Shown piece after piece: positions 16,301-25,419 of a stretch of 64,000 bases of DNA. A program made the position numbers and the translations under genes. This stretch comes from Actinomycetospora lutea. GTDB lineage: Bacteria; Actinomycetota; Actinomycetes; Mycobacteriales; Pseudonocardiaceae. Location of the stretch: the NCBI RefSeq assembly GCF_028737205.1, contig NZ_JAQZAL010000004.1, positions 186,001 through 250,000 on the forward strand, read 5' to 3'. The notes beneath the pieces are model-generated. The model did no database searches. It was not told the DNA's origin and worked only from the letters and a program-made list of their open reading frames with translations. The stretch's first letter is position 1. Every line of letters begins with the position of its first letter.

Positions 16301-17668
16301 GTGAACAGGGACGACGGGCCCCGACCAGGCACCCAGCGCAGCGTGGCCGAGCTGCTGGCGGCCTACAGCGCGGAGTCCCAGCAGCCCCGCCGTCGCCGCA
16401 CCGAGCCCGACGACGCCGCGGCCGCCGGGATCGCCGGCCAGGAGCCGGGGGGCGGGTACGCCTACCGCGCGCCCGACCCGGCCCCGCCCGCGACCGGTGG
16501 CCACGACACGTCCTACGACACGTCCTACGACACCTCCTACGAGCCCCGCGGCTACGACACCGGGGGCTATGACACCAGGGGCTACGACACCAGGGCCTAC
16601 GACACCGGCGGGTACGACAGCGGCTCCGCGTACGGGGCGGGCCACGGGGCGGGCTACGGGTCCGACCCCGGGGGCGGCCAGGACCCGTACGGCACGGGCT
16701 ACGAGCCCTACGGCGCCGGCTACGACGGCCAGGGCTACGGCAACCCGCAGTACGACGGGCAGGGGTACGGCGGCGGCCAGGGGTACGGGTCACCGGGCTT
16801 CGGTGGCCAGGGGTACGGCGGTCCCGCGCCGCGCAACGGCGGGGCCACCGACTACGCGCCGCGCGACCCGTGGGCGCAGTCGCCCGCCGCGCCGCCGGCC
16901 CCGCCCGCCCCGTCCGGGCCGCCGATGCCGCCGCCCGGGCGCCCGCCCGCACCGCAGGCGCCCCCGGCCGGCCCGCCGGCGACCGGCACCCAGGCCTTCG
17001 GCGCACCGCCGCGGCCGCCGTCGCCCCAGGTGCCCCTGACGCCGCAGGCCCCGCGGGTGGTCCCCGGTTCCGCGGGTCCGGGCGTGCCCGCCGCCCGCGA
17101 CGGCGGCCCGTCGACCGCCGTGTCGCCCGCGACCGTGCCCGGCGAGCACGACGACCGGGGCGGCCCGCCGACCGCGGCGTCCGCCATGGCGCGCCCCGAC
17201 CTCGACGACGACATCCACGACGACCTCGACGAGCGCGATGACGACCGGTTCGACGACGAGCGCTTCGACGACGAGCGTTTCGACGACGAGCGGGACGACG
17301 CCCCGGCCGGGCTCGGGCGCGCGCCCGGGCGGACGCGGTTCTCCGACGACCTCGAGGACGAGGAGTACGACGACCTCGAGGACGACGAGCGCGACGCGCC
17401 CCGCAGCTCGGCGCGCGACTGGGCGGTGATGATCGTCCAGCTGGTGCTCGGGGCCCTGCTCGGCGCCGTGCTGTGGACGGTCTTCTCCTACCTGTGGCAG
17501 GAGCAACCGGTGGTCGCGCTGGTGCTCGCCGCCGCGGCCACCACCGGCCTCGTGTTCGGTGTGCGCGCGCTGCGCAAGTCCGACGACCTGCAGACCACGG
17601 TGCTCGCGGTCGTCGTCGGGCTGGTCGTCACGGTGTCCCCGGCCGCGATCGTGCTGCTGAGCCGCTGA
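16301..17668 (+). CDS. Membrane protein with Tyr/Gly-rich disordered N-terminus (Rv0497-like)
   Basis: A 455-residue protein starting with the conserved TQRSVAELLAAYSAES, then ~300 residues of low complexity. This region has a YDT repeat (SYDTSYDTSYEPRGYDTGGY), Gln-Gly-Tyr repeats, a Pro-rich stretch and FDDERFDDERFDDER repeats. Three C-terminal membrane helices follow (WAVMIVQLVLGALLGAVLW and two more). The ends resemble Rv0497, located at the same place beside ppx in mycobacteria; the long disordered part is specific to this lineage. Function unknown. Confidence 0.75.
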   Translation: MNRDDGPRPGTQRSVAELLAAYSAESQQPRRRRTEPDDAAAAGIAGQEPGGGYAYRAPDPAPPATGGHDTSYDTSYDTSYEPRGYDTGGYDTRGYDTRAYDTGGYDSGSAYGAGHGAGYGSDPGGGQDPYGTGYEPYGAGYDGQGYGNPQYDGQGYGGGQGYGSPGFGGQGYGGPAPRNGGATDYAPRDPWAQSPAAPPAPPAPSGPPMPPPGRPPAPQAPPAGPPATGTQAFGAPPRPPSPQVPLTPQAPRVVPGSAGPGVPAARDGGPSTAVSPATVPGEHDDRGGPPTAASAMARPDLDDDIHDDLDERDDDRFDDERFDDERFDDERDDAPAGLGRAPGRTRFSDDLEDEEYDDLEDDERDAPRSSARDWAVMIVQLVLGALLGAVLWTVFSYLWQEQPVVALVLAAAATTGLVFGVRALRKSDDLQTTVLAVVVGLVVTVSPAAIVLLSR

Positions 17669-17671
17669 TCC

Positions 17672-18496
17672 GTGGTTCCCCGCTCCTCGCCCCGTGGGGG
17701 CCCGCCGGTCGCGCTGTCCACCGCGTCCGTGTTCCCGGAGGACATGGACTCGGCGTTCGAGATCGCCGCCGAGCTGGGCTACGACGGCGTCGAGCTCATG
17801 GTGTGGACCGACCCGGACAGCCAGCGCTTCGCGTCGGTCGCGCGGGCCTCGGAGCGCACCGGGATGCCCGTGCTCGCGGTGCACGCCCCGTGCCTGGCGA
17901 TCACGCAGCGGGTGTGGACGCCGGACCCCGCCGAGCGCCTGCGCCGCAGCGCCGTGCTCGCCGCGAGCCTGGGTGCGCCCACGGTCGTGCTGCACCCGCC
18001 GTTCCGCTGGCAGCGCCGCTACGCGCTCGGGCTCGCGCGCCAGGTCGACGAGCTCGAGCGGGCCCACGGCGTGCGCATCGCGATGGAGAACATGTTCCCG
18101 CTGCGCCGCGGGCGCCTGCGCTGGTCGAGCTACACGCCCGGCCACGACCCCACGAGGCCCGGCTCGCGGTGGTACACGCTCGACCTCTCGCACACCGCGA
18201 CCGCCGCCGACGATGCGCTCGCGCTGCTCGACCGCATGGGCGAGAAGCTGGTGCACCTCCACCTCGCCGACGGCACCGGCCTGGATCGCGACGAGCACCT
18301 CGTCCCCGGGCGGGGCACGCAGCCCTGCGCCGAGGTGTGCCGGCGCCTCGGGGCGTCGGGGTTCGACGGCACGGTGGTCGTCGAGATCAGCACCCGGCGG
18401 GCGCGCTCGCGCAACGAGCGGCTCGACATGCTCGCCGAGTCGCTGCTGTTCGCGCGCCTGCACCTCGGCACCGACCTGCCCCGCTCGCGGGTCTGA
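17672..18496 (+). CDS. Sugar phosphate isomerase/epimerase-like TIM-barrel protein (Rv0498-like)
   Basis: A 274-residue protein of the xylose-isomerase-like TIM-barrel/AP endonuclease 2 family. Typical strands are LGYDGVELMVW, PVLAVHAPCL, APTVVLHPP, GVRIAMENMFP and TVVVEIS, with likely metal ligands in the His/Glu positions of these strands. The substrate is unknown. GTG 17672 begins 3 bases after the upstream stop. The same gene occupies this position between Rv0497 and proC in mycobacteria. Confidence 0.8.
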   Translation: MVPRSSPRGGPPVALSTASVFPEDMDSAFEIAAELGYDGVELMVWTDPDSQRFASVARASERTGMPVLAVHAPCLAITQRVWTPDPAERLRRSAVLAASLGAPTVVLHPPFRWQRRYALGLARQVDELERAHGVRIAMENMFPLRRGRLRWSSYTPGHDPTRPGSRWYTLDLSHTATAADDALALLDRMGEKLVHLHLADGTGLDRDEHLVPGRGTQPCAEVCRRLGASGFDGTVVVEISTRRARSRNERLDMLAESLLFARLHLGTDLPRSRV

Positions 18497-18518
18497 GCGC
18501 TGCGGCAGGATCGCCCCC

Positions 18519-19364
18519 ATGAGCACCTCCACGGTGGCCGTCCTCGGCGGCGGGAAGATCGGCGAGGCGCTGCTCGGCGGGCTGGTGTCCGCCGGCCGCG
18601 CGCCCGGGTCGCTGCTCGTCGTCGAGGCCGTGGCCGCCCGGGCCGCCGAGCTCACCGACCGCTACGGGATCGCCGCGGTCGACGCGCCGGAGGCCGCGCG
18701 CCGCGCCGACGTGCTCGTCGTGGCGGTCAAGCCCGGGGACGTGCCCGCCGCGCTCGACCAGGTCCGCGACGTGCTCGCCGGGCGCGGCGACCGAGCGACC
18801 GTCGTCTCCCTGGCCGCGGGCATCCCGACGGCGGCGATCGAGGCCCGCCTGCCCGAGGGCACCCCCGTCGTCCGCGTCATGCCCAACACCCCGATGCTCG
18901 TCGGCCGCGCGATGTGCGTGCTCTCGCCCAGCACCGCGGCGGGGGAGACGGAGCTCGCGGCCACCGAGGAGCTGCTCTCCGCGGTGGGGCGCACCGTGCG
19001 CGTGCCGGAGACGCAGCAGGACCTCGCGACCGCGCTGTCGGGCTCCGGGCCCGCCTACGTGTTCCTGCTCGCCGAGGCCATGATCGACGCCGGCGTGGCG
19101 CTCGGCCTGCCGCGCCCGGTCGCGACGGAGCTCGTCACGGCCACCGTCGAGGGCGCGGGCGGTCTGCTGACCACCCCGGGCAGCGACGGGCGCGAGGGGG
19201 CGGCGCCGCACCCGGGGCTCCTGCGCGAGGCCGTGACCTCGCCGGGCGGCACCACGGCGGCCGCGCTGGGCTCGCTCGAGGCCGACGGGCTGCGTGCCGC
19301 CCTCGCCCGCGCCGTCACCGCCGCGCGCGACCGTTCCGTGGAGCTCGGGCGCGCCCACGGGTGA
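18519..19364 (+). CDS. proC: Pyrroline-5-carboxylate reductase
   Basis: A 281-residue NAD(P)H-dependent enzyme that performs the last step of proline synthesis. The Rossmann motif VAVLGGGKIGEALLGGL is at the N-terminus, the VMPNTPMLVG signature is central, and the C-terminal dimer region contains SGSGPAYVFLLAEAM and TSPGGTTAAAL. ATG 18519 lies 22 bases after the preceding stop. All expected motifs are intact. Confidence 0.95.
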   Translation: MSTSTVAVLGGGKIGEALLGGLVSAGRAPGSLLVVEAVAARAAELTDRYGIAAVDAPEAARRADVLVVAVKPGDVPAALDQVRDVLAGRGDRATVVSLAAGIPTAAIEARLPEGTPVVRVMPNTPMLVGRAMCVLSPSTAAGETELAATEELLSAVGRTVRVPETQQDLATALSGSGPAYVFLLAEAMIDAGVALGLPRPVATELVTATVEGAGGLLTTPGSDGREGAAPHPGLLREAVTSPGGTTAAALGSLEADGLRAALARAVTAARDRSVELGRAHG

Positions 19365-19599
19365 TGTCGCGGCCGATCGCGCCGGGCGGACCAGGGGTCC
19401 CGTTCGTCGTGACGAGATCGTGTCGGGCGGTCGCGGCGTGGACGCTTGACGCGTCTGCCTGCGCGGCTGCCGCACGAGCGGGTGTACTCGAACCAGACGT
19501 CACACCCGTCCCGCTACCCTCACCCGCACAGCACGGCGTGTCGAACCGCCGGGAGGGGAAGCCCGGCGGCACGGCCTGTGCACGGAAGGCGTGAGACCC

Positions 19600-19833
19600 A
19601 TGCCCAACAACACGACGGGTTCCGGCCCGCGACGGGCGGAAGGGGACAACTTGGCGAGGGTGCAGTTCCTGACCGTCGCCGAGGTCGCCGCCGCCATGCG
19701 CGTGTCGAAGATGACCGTGTACCGGCTGGTGCACAACGGCGAGCTGCCTGCGGTCCGGGTGGGCCGCAGTTTCCGGGTGCCCGAGGACGCGGTCCACGAG
19801 TACCTGCGCGGCTCGTACTTCGACGCCGGCTGA
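19600..19833 (+). CDS. Excisionase-family HTH DNA-binding protein (Rv0500A-like)
   Basis: A 77-residue protein with a MerR/excisionase-type helix-turn-helix, FLTVAEVAAAMRVSKMTVYR, and the wing LPAVRVGRSFRVPEDAV; it ends SYFDAG. It is nearly identical in layout to Rv0500A, found at the same locus in mycobacteria. The ATG at 19600 gives the usual family length; a GTG at 19591 is also possible. It is related to BldC, a second member of which lies at 48871-49074. Probably a transcriptional regulator rather than a phage excisionase. Confidence 0.88.
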   Translation: MPNNTTGSGPRRAEGDNLARVQFLTVAEVAAAMRVSKMTVYRLVHNGELPAVRVGRSFRVPEDAVHEYLRGSYFDAG

Positions 19834-19971
19834 CGGCCGGCGTCGGGGCCGCGGCGAGACGATCGCCGCACCCCTCCACCACCGGTCGTCACAGGGGCGG
19901 CCGGTACGGTGGTGTGTCTGCGACCGGTCGGTCGCCTGCTGACATCACGAGCGGTTCACGAGAGGTTTCCT

Positions 19972-20073
19972 ATGGGCTCGGTCATCAAGAAGCGTCGCAA
20001 GCGGATGTCGAAGAAGAAGCACCGTAAGCTGCTGCGCAAGACCCGCGTGCAGCGTCGCAAGCTCGGCAAGTAG
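19972..20073 (+). CDS. bS22-like ribosomal peptide (AURKAIP1/COX24 domain)
   Basis: A 33-residue, extremely basic peptide beginning [19 protein letters not shown] and ending RVQRRKLGK. It matches the actinobacterial AURKAIP1/COX24 peptide (Rv0500B), known as ribosomal protein bS22 in mycobacterial 30S structures. GAGAGG lies about 6 bases before the ATG. It is too short for most gene callers. A TACGGT motif at 19905-19910 may be its -10 element. Confidence 0.93.
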   Translation: MGSVIKKRRKRMSKKKHRKLLRKTRVQRRKLGK

Positions 20074-20140
20074 GGGCCGGGGCCCCGGCTCCACGCCGGG
20101 AGGGCCCGCCCGTCCGCGAGACCGCAGGAGATGCCAGCTC

Positions 20141-21193
20141 ATGTCGGAGGCGCCGTCCGTCGTCCTCGTCACCGGGGTCAGCCGCTTCCTCGGCGGCCAC
20201 CTGGCGGCGCGGCTCGCCGCCGACCCGTCGATCGAGCGCGTCCTCGGGGTCGACACGACGCCGCCGTCGCGGGAGATGCGGCGGCGGATGGGGCGTGCCG
20301 AGTTCGTGCGGGTGGACATCCGCAACCCGCTGATCGGCAAGGTCATCTCCACGGCGAAGGTCGACACGGTCGTCCACGCGTCGCTCTCGGGCAACCCCGC
20401 GCAGTCCGGGGGCCGCTCGATGATGATGGAGATGAACGTCATCGGGACGATGCAGCTGCTCGCGGCCTGCCAGCGGTCCGACACGGTGCGCCGCCTGGTG
20501 GTGAAGTCCACGAGCGCGGTCTACGGCGCGAGCCGGCGTGACCCCGCGACGTTCACCGAAACCACCGAGCCCAAGGCGATCCCGCCCGGCGGCTACGCCA
20601 AGGACGCCGTCGAGATCGAGGGCTACGTCCGGAGCTTCTCCCGGCGCCGCCCCGACATCCCGGTGACGACGCTGCGCTTCGTCAACCTCATCGGCCCGCG
20701 GATCGACACGTCGTTCGTGCGGTACTTCTCGCTGCCGGTCGTCCCCGTCGTGCTGGGGTACGACGCGCGCGTGCAGCTGCTGCACGAGGAGGACGCGGTC
20801 GCGGTGCTCGAGCGGGCGGCCGCGGAGGACCTGCCCGGGGTGTTCAACGTCGGCGCGGCCGGGGTGCTGATGCTCTCCCAGGCCATCCGGCGGGCCGGGC
20901 GCATCTCGCTGCCGGTGCCACAGCCTGCGGTGCCGCTGATCGGGCGCTTCACCCGCCGGGCCCGGCTCGTCGACTTCTCGCCCGAGCAGCTGCGCCTGCT
21001 CAACTTCGGCCGGGTCGTCGACACGACGAAGCTGCAGAACGAGTTCGGCTTCACGCCCCGATGGACGACGGTCCAGGCCTTCGACGACTTCGTGGCCGGG
21101 CGCAACCTGCGCCCGGTGATCGACCCGGCGACCTTCGGCCGGGCGCAGGACGTGGCACTCGCCGTGGCCCGCGCCCTGCCCTCCGGCACGTGA
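20141..21193 (+). CDS. NAD-dependent epimerase/dehydratase, SDR (Rv0501/GalE2-like)
   Basis: A 350-residue extended short-chain dehydrogenase with the nucleotide-binding motif VVLVTGVSRFLGG at the N-terminus and the strand VDTVVHASLSG. STSAVYG and LRFVNLIGPR fit the epimerase branch. The usual YxxxK catalytic pair is not clear; the nearest match is GYAKD. The homologue Rv0501 sits at the same place in mycobacteria. The substrate is unknown. GCAGGAG lies 10 bases before ATG 20141. Confidence 0.85.
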   Translation: MSEAPSVVLVTGVSRFLGGHLAARLAADPSIERVLGVDTTPPSREMRRRMGRAEFVRVDIRNPLIGKVISTAKVDTVVHASLSGNPAQSGGRSMMMEMNVIGTMQLLAACQRSDTVRRLVVKSTSAVYGASRRDPATFTETTEPKAIPPGGYAKDAVEIEGYVRSFSRRRPDIPVTTLRFVNLIGPRIDTSFVRYFSLPVVPVVLGYDARVQLLHEEDAVAVLERAAAEDLPGVFNVGAAGVLMLSQAIRRAGRISLPVPQPAVPLIGRFTRRARLVDFSPEQLRLLNFGRVVDTTKLQNEFGFTPRWTTVQAFDDFVAGRNLRPVIDPATFGRAQDVALAVARALPSGT

Positions 21194-21249
21194 CCGGCCC
21201 GCCCGACCCCGACCGCCCGTCCGCTCCTCGCTCCACCAGAGGTGACGTC

Positions 21250-22302
21250 ATGCCCGAGGCCCGGGTGATCCCGCTGCGCTCCGACGGCGGACGCCCCCGA
21301 CCCCGCACGCGCCCCGCGCCGCGGCGGGCGAGCCGGCCGGGTGTCGGGTCGCTGCAGGAGCGCACCGACGCCGCGCGGGGCATCGAGCCCCGGGGCGAGG
21401 TCGTGGACGCCGTCGAGGGCGGCGGCGAGATCGCCGCCCTGCCGACCGCCGAGGGTCCGACCGACCTCGAGGCGCGCGTGGCCGAGGTCGGCGAGTTCCT
21501 GCAGCGCCGCCTCACCGGCCGCTACACCGTCGACGACTTCGGCTTCGACCGCGACCTCACCGAGAACGTGGTGATGCCGCTGCTGCGCCCGCTCTACGAG
21601 CACTGGTTCCGCGTGGAGACGATCGGCACCGAGAACGTGCCGCTCTCCGGCGGCGCGCTGCTGGTGGCCAACCACTCCGGGACGCTGCCCCTCGACGCCC
21701 TCATGACCACGGTCGCGGCGCACGACGACCTCCCCGTGCCCCGGTACCTGCGGATGCTCGCGGCCGACCTCGTCTTCGGGTTGCCGGGCGTCGGCGCCGC
21801 CGCGCGCAAGGCCGGGCACACGCTGGCCTGCAACGCCGACGCCGAGGCGCTGCTGTCCGCCGGCGAGCTCGTCGGCGTGTGGCCCGAGGGGTTCAAGGGC
21901 ATCGGCAAGGACTTCGCCGACCGGTACAAGCTCCAGCGCTTCGGTCGCGGCGGCTTCGTCTCGGCCGCGCTGCGCTCGGGCGTGCCGATCATCCCGTGCT
22001 CGATCGTCGGCGCGGAGGAGACGTACCCGAAGATCGCCGACATCGGGCCCCTGGCCCGTCTGCTCGGCGTCCCGTACTTCCCGGTCACGCCCACCTGGCC
22101 GCTGCTCGGCCCGCTCGGCCTCGTGCCGCTGCCGTCGAAGTGGTACATCGAGTTCGGCGAGCCCATCCACACCGACGCCTACGAGCCCGGCGCCGCGGAC
22201 GACCCGATGCTCGTGTTCAACCTGACCGACCAGGTGCGCGAGACGATCCAGCAGACGCTCTACCGCCTGCTCGCGGGCCGGCGGAACGCGTTCCTGGGGT
22301 AG
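21250..22302 (+). CDS. Lysophospholipid acyltransferase family protein (Rv0502-like)
   Basis: A 350-residue protein. After a ~100-residue variable N-terminus lies a PlsC-type acyltransferase domain, with the motif ANHSGTLPLDAL (His and Asp of the catalytic block) and VWPEGFKGIGKDF as the acceptor-binding block. PIIPCSIVGAEETYP and SKWYIEFGEPI are the later conserved blocks. It would transfer an acyl group to a glycerolipid at the membrane. ATG 21250 follows the epimerase by 56 bases, as in mycobacteria. Confidence 0.85.
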   Translation: MPEARVIPLRSDGGRPRPRTRPAPRRASRPGVGSLQERTDAARGIEPRGEVVDAVEGGGEIAALPTAEGPTDLEARVAEVGEFLQRRLTGRYTVDDFGFDRDLTENVVMPLLRPLYEHWFRVETIGTENVPLSGGALLVANHSGTLPLDALMTTVAAHDDLPVPRYLRMLAADLVFGLPGVGAAARKAGHTLACNADAEALLSAGELVGVWPEGFKGIGKDFADRYKLQRFGRGGFVSAALRSGVPIIPCSIVGAEETYPKIADIGPLARLLGVPYFPVTPTWPLLGPLGLVPLPSKWYIEFGEPIHTDAYEPGAADDPMLVFNLTDQVRETIQQTLYRLLAGRRNAFLG

Positions 22303-22352
22303 AACTCCCGGATCGGCCCCTCGCTGTCGGGGGTCGGAGTTAGTCTCGACCC

Positions 22353-24122
22353 ATGTTCGAACACGTGTTCGCGTCGCTGCCGGAGGGGGTCGCCACGACC
22401 CCGCCCGGCGCGGCGCTGGGCGCGCTGTTGGAACGGGTCGACCCGCGGGCGGTCTCGCCGCACGACGCGGTGACCCTGGCCGCGGCGTGGCGCCGCCAGC
22501 TCTCCCACCACGAGGCCCGCTTCGCCCTGGCCGCCCGCGAGGCCGCCCTGGCCGAACCCGACCGTCCCGGCGGGCGCCGGGAGGGCTACGGCGAGTTCAG
22601 CACCGACGAGCTGCGCGCGGTGCTGGTCGAGTCCCGCACCCGGGTGGCGACCCTGCTCGGGCAGGCCGACACCGCGATCGCCGCCATCCCCGAGCTGTGG
22701 GCGGCGTGGGACGCCGGGCGCATCGACACCGACCGGGTCCGGATCTGTGTCACCTGGACCGCGTCCCTGTCGGGTGAGCACGCCCGCCGGGTCGTGCTGG
22801 CGGTGCTGCCTGAGGCGCCGCGACTCACGCTGTCCGGGCTGATCGAGCGCATCCAGCAGATCGCCACCGCGCTCGACCCCGCCTGGGCCGCCCGGCTCTA
22901 CGCCCGCGCCCGCCGCCAGCGCCGGGTGCGGGCGCGGCACACCGCGGCGGGCACCCTGAACCTCTCGGGGCTCGACCTGCCCCTGGATGCCGGGGCGCTG
23001 TCGGTCGCGCACGTGGAGACCCTGGTGCTGCGCGCGAAGGCCTCGGGGCATCCGGGGCTGCTCGACACCATCCGCGCCGATGTCTACCTCGCGCTGCTGG
23101 GCCCCCACCCGCAGGGGTGGGACGACGACGCCCTCATCGCGCACGTGGTGGCGCACGCCGACCCTGCCGACCCTCCGGGGCGCACCACCCCGCGCCATGT
23201 CGGCGCCCACGGCCCCGGCCCCGGTGGCGGCACCAGCCGCAGCGAGCGCACCTCGAACGACCCCGCACCTGACGGGCCGGCACCGGCCGGGGGGTTGCGG
23301 GCCGGGCGGGTCGAGTTGCGGGTCGGGCTGCTCACGCTGCTGGGCCTGGACGAGAAGCCCGGCACCATGCCCGGCTACGGCGTCGTGCACGCCCCCTTCG
23401 CCCGCCAGTTCGCCCGCCAGCTCTGCGGCGCGCAGTGGCGGGTTGCGATCACCGACGACCACGGGCACCTGCTCGCCGCGCTCACCACCCGACGCCGACC
23501 CCACGGCTACCGCACTACCCCCGGGCAGCCGACCGCCGCGCGCCCGGTCCTCGAGCTGCACATCAGCCGCTCCGAGCTCGACCGCGTCCGCGAGCCCGGC
23601 GCCTGGGGCGAGGTCCTCGCCGACCTGCGCGAGCAGCTCCAGGTGTGGACCGGGCCGCCATCAACACCCCAGGACGCGCGGCGCCGGTTCCCGTCCGCGG
23701 CGCTGGCCCGCTGGACCCGGATGCGCGACCGCACGTGCGTGTTCCCGCCCTGCCGGGCCTCCGCGAAGGGCACCGACATCGACCACACCCGCGCAGTCAC
23801 CCACGGCGGGACCACCGTCGAGCACAACCTCGGCGCGGTGTGTCGCCACGACCACCGACTCAAGCACGACGCCGGCTGGCGCCTCACCCAGCCCACCCCC
23901 GGCCACTTCACCTGGACCAGCCCCACCGGCCACACCTACGACCGCCCCCGCCGCCCGGTCACCCCGCACCTCCCCGACCCCGAGGCCTTCGGCCACCGCT
24001 CGACCACCACCCCCACCGAGTTCGCCACCGACGACCCCGTCTGGACCGCCGACCCCTACCCCGCCGGCCGGTCACCGGGACGGCCACCGCCCGACCCTGC
24101 AGAGGACGAGCCTCCGTTCTGA
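22353..24122 (+). CDS. 13E12/DUF222 HNH endonuclease
   Basis: A 589-residue protein of the 13E12 repeat family. The N-terminal DUF222 domain is recognised by RVRICVTWTASLSGEHAR and surrounding helices. The C-terminal HNH nuclease domain has DRTCVFPPCRASAKGTDIDH, then NLGAVCRHDHRLKH (catalytic and zinc-binding His/Cys, with D477-H478). A Pro/Gly-rich linker lies between. Such genes are scattered multicopy elements of actinobacteria whose role is unsettled. In M. tuberculosis no such gene lies at this place, so it is probably an insertion into the conserved order. Confidence 0.88.
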   Translation: MFEHVFASLPEGVATTPPGAALGALLERVDPRAVSPHDAVTLAAAWRRQLSHHEARFALAAREAALAEPDRPGGRREGYGEFSTDELRAVLVESRTRVATLLGQADTAIAAIPELWAAWDAGRIDTDRVRICVTWTASLSGEHARRVVLAVLPEAPRLTLSGLIERIQQIATALDPAWAARLYARARRQRRVRARHTAAGTLNLSGLDLPLDAGALSVAHVETLVLRAKASGHPGLLDTIRADVYLALLGPHPQGWDDDALIAHVVAHADPADPPGRTTPRHVGAHGPGPGGGTSRSERTSNDPAPDGPAPAGGLRAGRVELRVGLLTLLGLDEKPGTMPGYGVVHAPFARQFARQLCGAQWRVAITDDHGHLLAALTTRRRPHGYRTTPGQPTAARPVLELHISRSELDRVREPGAWGEVLADLREQLQVWTGPPSTPQDARRRFPSAALARWTRMRDRTCVFPPCRASAKGTDIDHTRAVTHGGTTVEHNLGAVCRHDHRLKHDAGWRLTQPTPGHFTWTSPTGHTYDRPRRPVTPHLPDPEAFGHRSTTTPTEFATDDPVWTADPYPAGRSPGRPPPDPAEDEPPF

Positions 24123-24200
24123 GGCTCTGCACGCCTCGCCGCGTCGACGAGCGAGCCCCTGTCGGGGCGCCGTGCGCGGCGGGTCGGGACGCCGCTCGGG

Positions 24201-25352
24201 TCAGCCGACCAGGCGGCGGCGGTAGGCCGCGCCCGCGACCACCGCGCCGGCGACGGCGCCCGCGCCGAGCACGGACGGCACGCCGATCTTCGCGGCCTTG
24301 CGCCCGGACCGGAAGTCGCGGATCTCCCAGCCGCGCCGGCGGGCCATGGCGCGCAGGTCCGAGTCGGGGTTGACGGCCACCGCCGTGCCGACCACCGACA
24401 GCATCGGCGCGTCGTTGACCGAGTCGGAGTAGGCCGCGCAACGCCTTAGGTCGAGGCCTTCGCGGGCGGCGAGCGCGCGCACGGCGTGGGCCTTGGCGGG
24501 CCCGTGGAGGAGCTCGCCGACGAGGCGCCCGGTGAACACGCCGTCCTCGCTCTCGGCGACCGTGCCGAGCGCGCCGGTGAGCCCCAGGCGCCGCGCGATG
24601 ATGCGGGCGAGCTCGAGCGGCGTCGCGGTGACGAGCCAGACCCGCTGGCCGGCGTCGAGGTGCATCTGGGCGAGCGCCCGGGTGCCCTCCCAGATGCGGT
24701 CGGCCATCAGCTCGTCGTAGATCTCCTCGCCGAGCGCGACCAGCTCCGACACCGACTGGCCCGCCACGAACGACAGCGCCTGCTCGCGGTGGGCCCGCAC
24801 GTCGTCGGGGCTGCCCTCGCCGCCGAGGCGGAACTTCAGCTGCTGCCAGACGAAGCCGCGCAGGTCGGAGCCGGAGAAGAAGTTCCGCGCCGCCAGCCCG
24901 CGGGCGAAGTGGAAGATCGACGCGCCCATCATCATCGTGTTGTCGACGTCGAAGAACGCGGCGGCGGTGAGGTCGGGCGGCACCCGCGGCGACGGCGGGA
25001 CCCGGTGGATGTCGGGCGCGTCGGCGGCTGCGGCGGCGGCCGCGGGCCCGCCGCCGGCGAGCTCGCCGTCGGGGGCGCCCTCGATGAATGGTTCGCCGGG
25101 CGCGGTCGGGTCGGTGGTCGGCCCGGCGCTCTCGGGCACCGTCTCGAGGAGCTCGGACGCGGTGGGCTCACCCAGCGCCGGATCCTGCAGCGCGGCCTCG
25201 GCGGACGCCTCACCCGCACGTCGTGCCGCATCCCGCTCCGCCTGCAACCGGCGCTCGCGCCGTCCTGCCACCGCCGGACCCTCCCGTCGTGTCCGTCCCG
25301 GGACCACGCCGCCGGGATCGGGACGGTCTTCGGCCCCGGCGCGGTGCGACAT
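24201..25352 (-). CDS. HAD-family phosphatase, SerB-like (Rv0505c-like)
   Basis: A 383-residue HAD hydrolase of the SerB/IB type. After a ~120-residue disordered N-terminus, the nucleophile motif [14 protein letters not shown] appears. Motif II is in [10 protein letters not shown] and the metal motif in [14 protein letters not shown] Gly/Ala-rich hydrophobic C-terminus ([17 protein letters not shown]) could be a membrane anchor. The ATG at 25352 follows a TAGGGT -10-like element directly, so the transcript is probably leaderless. Likely substrates are phosphoserine or a lipid/sugar phosphate; this is not resolved. Confidence 0.83.
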   Translation of the reverse strand: MSHRAGAEDRPDPGGVVPGRTRREGPAVAGRRERRLQAERDAARRAGEASAEAALQDPALGEPTASELLETVPESAGPTTDPTAPGEPFIEGAPDGELAGGGPAAAAAAADAPDIHRVPPSPRVPPDLTAAAFFDVDNTMMMGASIFHFARGLAARNFFSGSDLRGFVWQQLKFRLGGEGSPDDVRAHREQALSFVAGQSVSELVALGEEIYDELMADRIWEGTRALAQMHLDAGQRVWLVTATPLELARIIARRLGLTGALGTVAESEDGVFTGRLVGELLHGPAKAHAVRALAAREGLDLRRCAAYSDSVNDAPMLSVVGTAVAVNPDSDLRAMARRRGWEIRDFRSGRKAAKIGVPSVLGAGAVAGAVVAGAAYRRRLVG

Positions 25353-25419
25353 CACCCTAGACGCGACCCCCGACCGCGGGCGCGCCCCGACCGGGCTCAC
25401 ACCCGGCGACGGGTGGTCG

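Noticed and set aside
16497-16620. Possible CRISPR-like array in the YDT repeat region
   Set aside because: The repeats are short, in frame and encode YDT/GYD tripeptides within a membrane protein; there are no spacers and no cas genes.
19365-19599. Possible tRNA or small RNA between proC and the HTH gene
   Set aside because: No cloverleaf or T-loop could be drawn; the sequence looks like an ordinary promoter and leader region.
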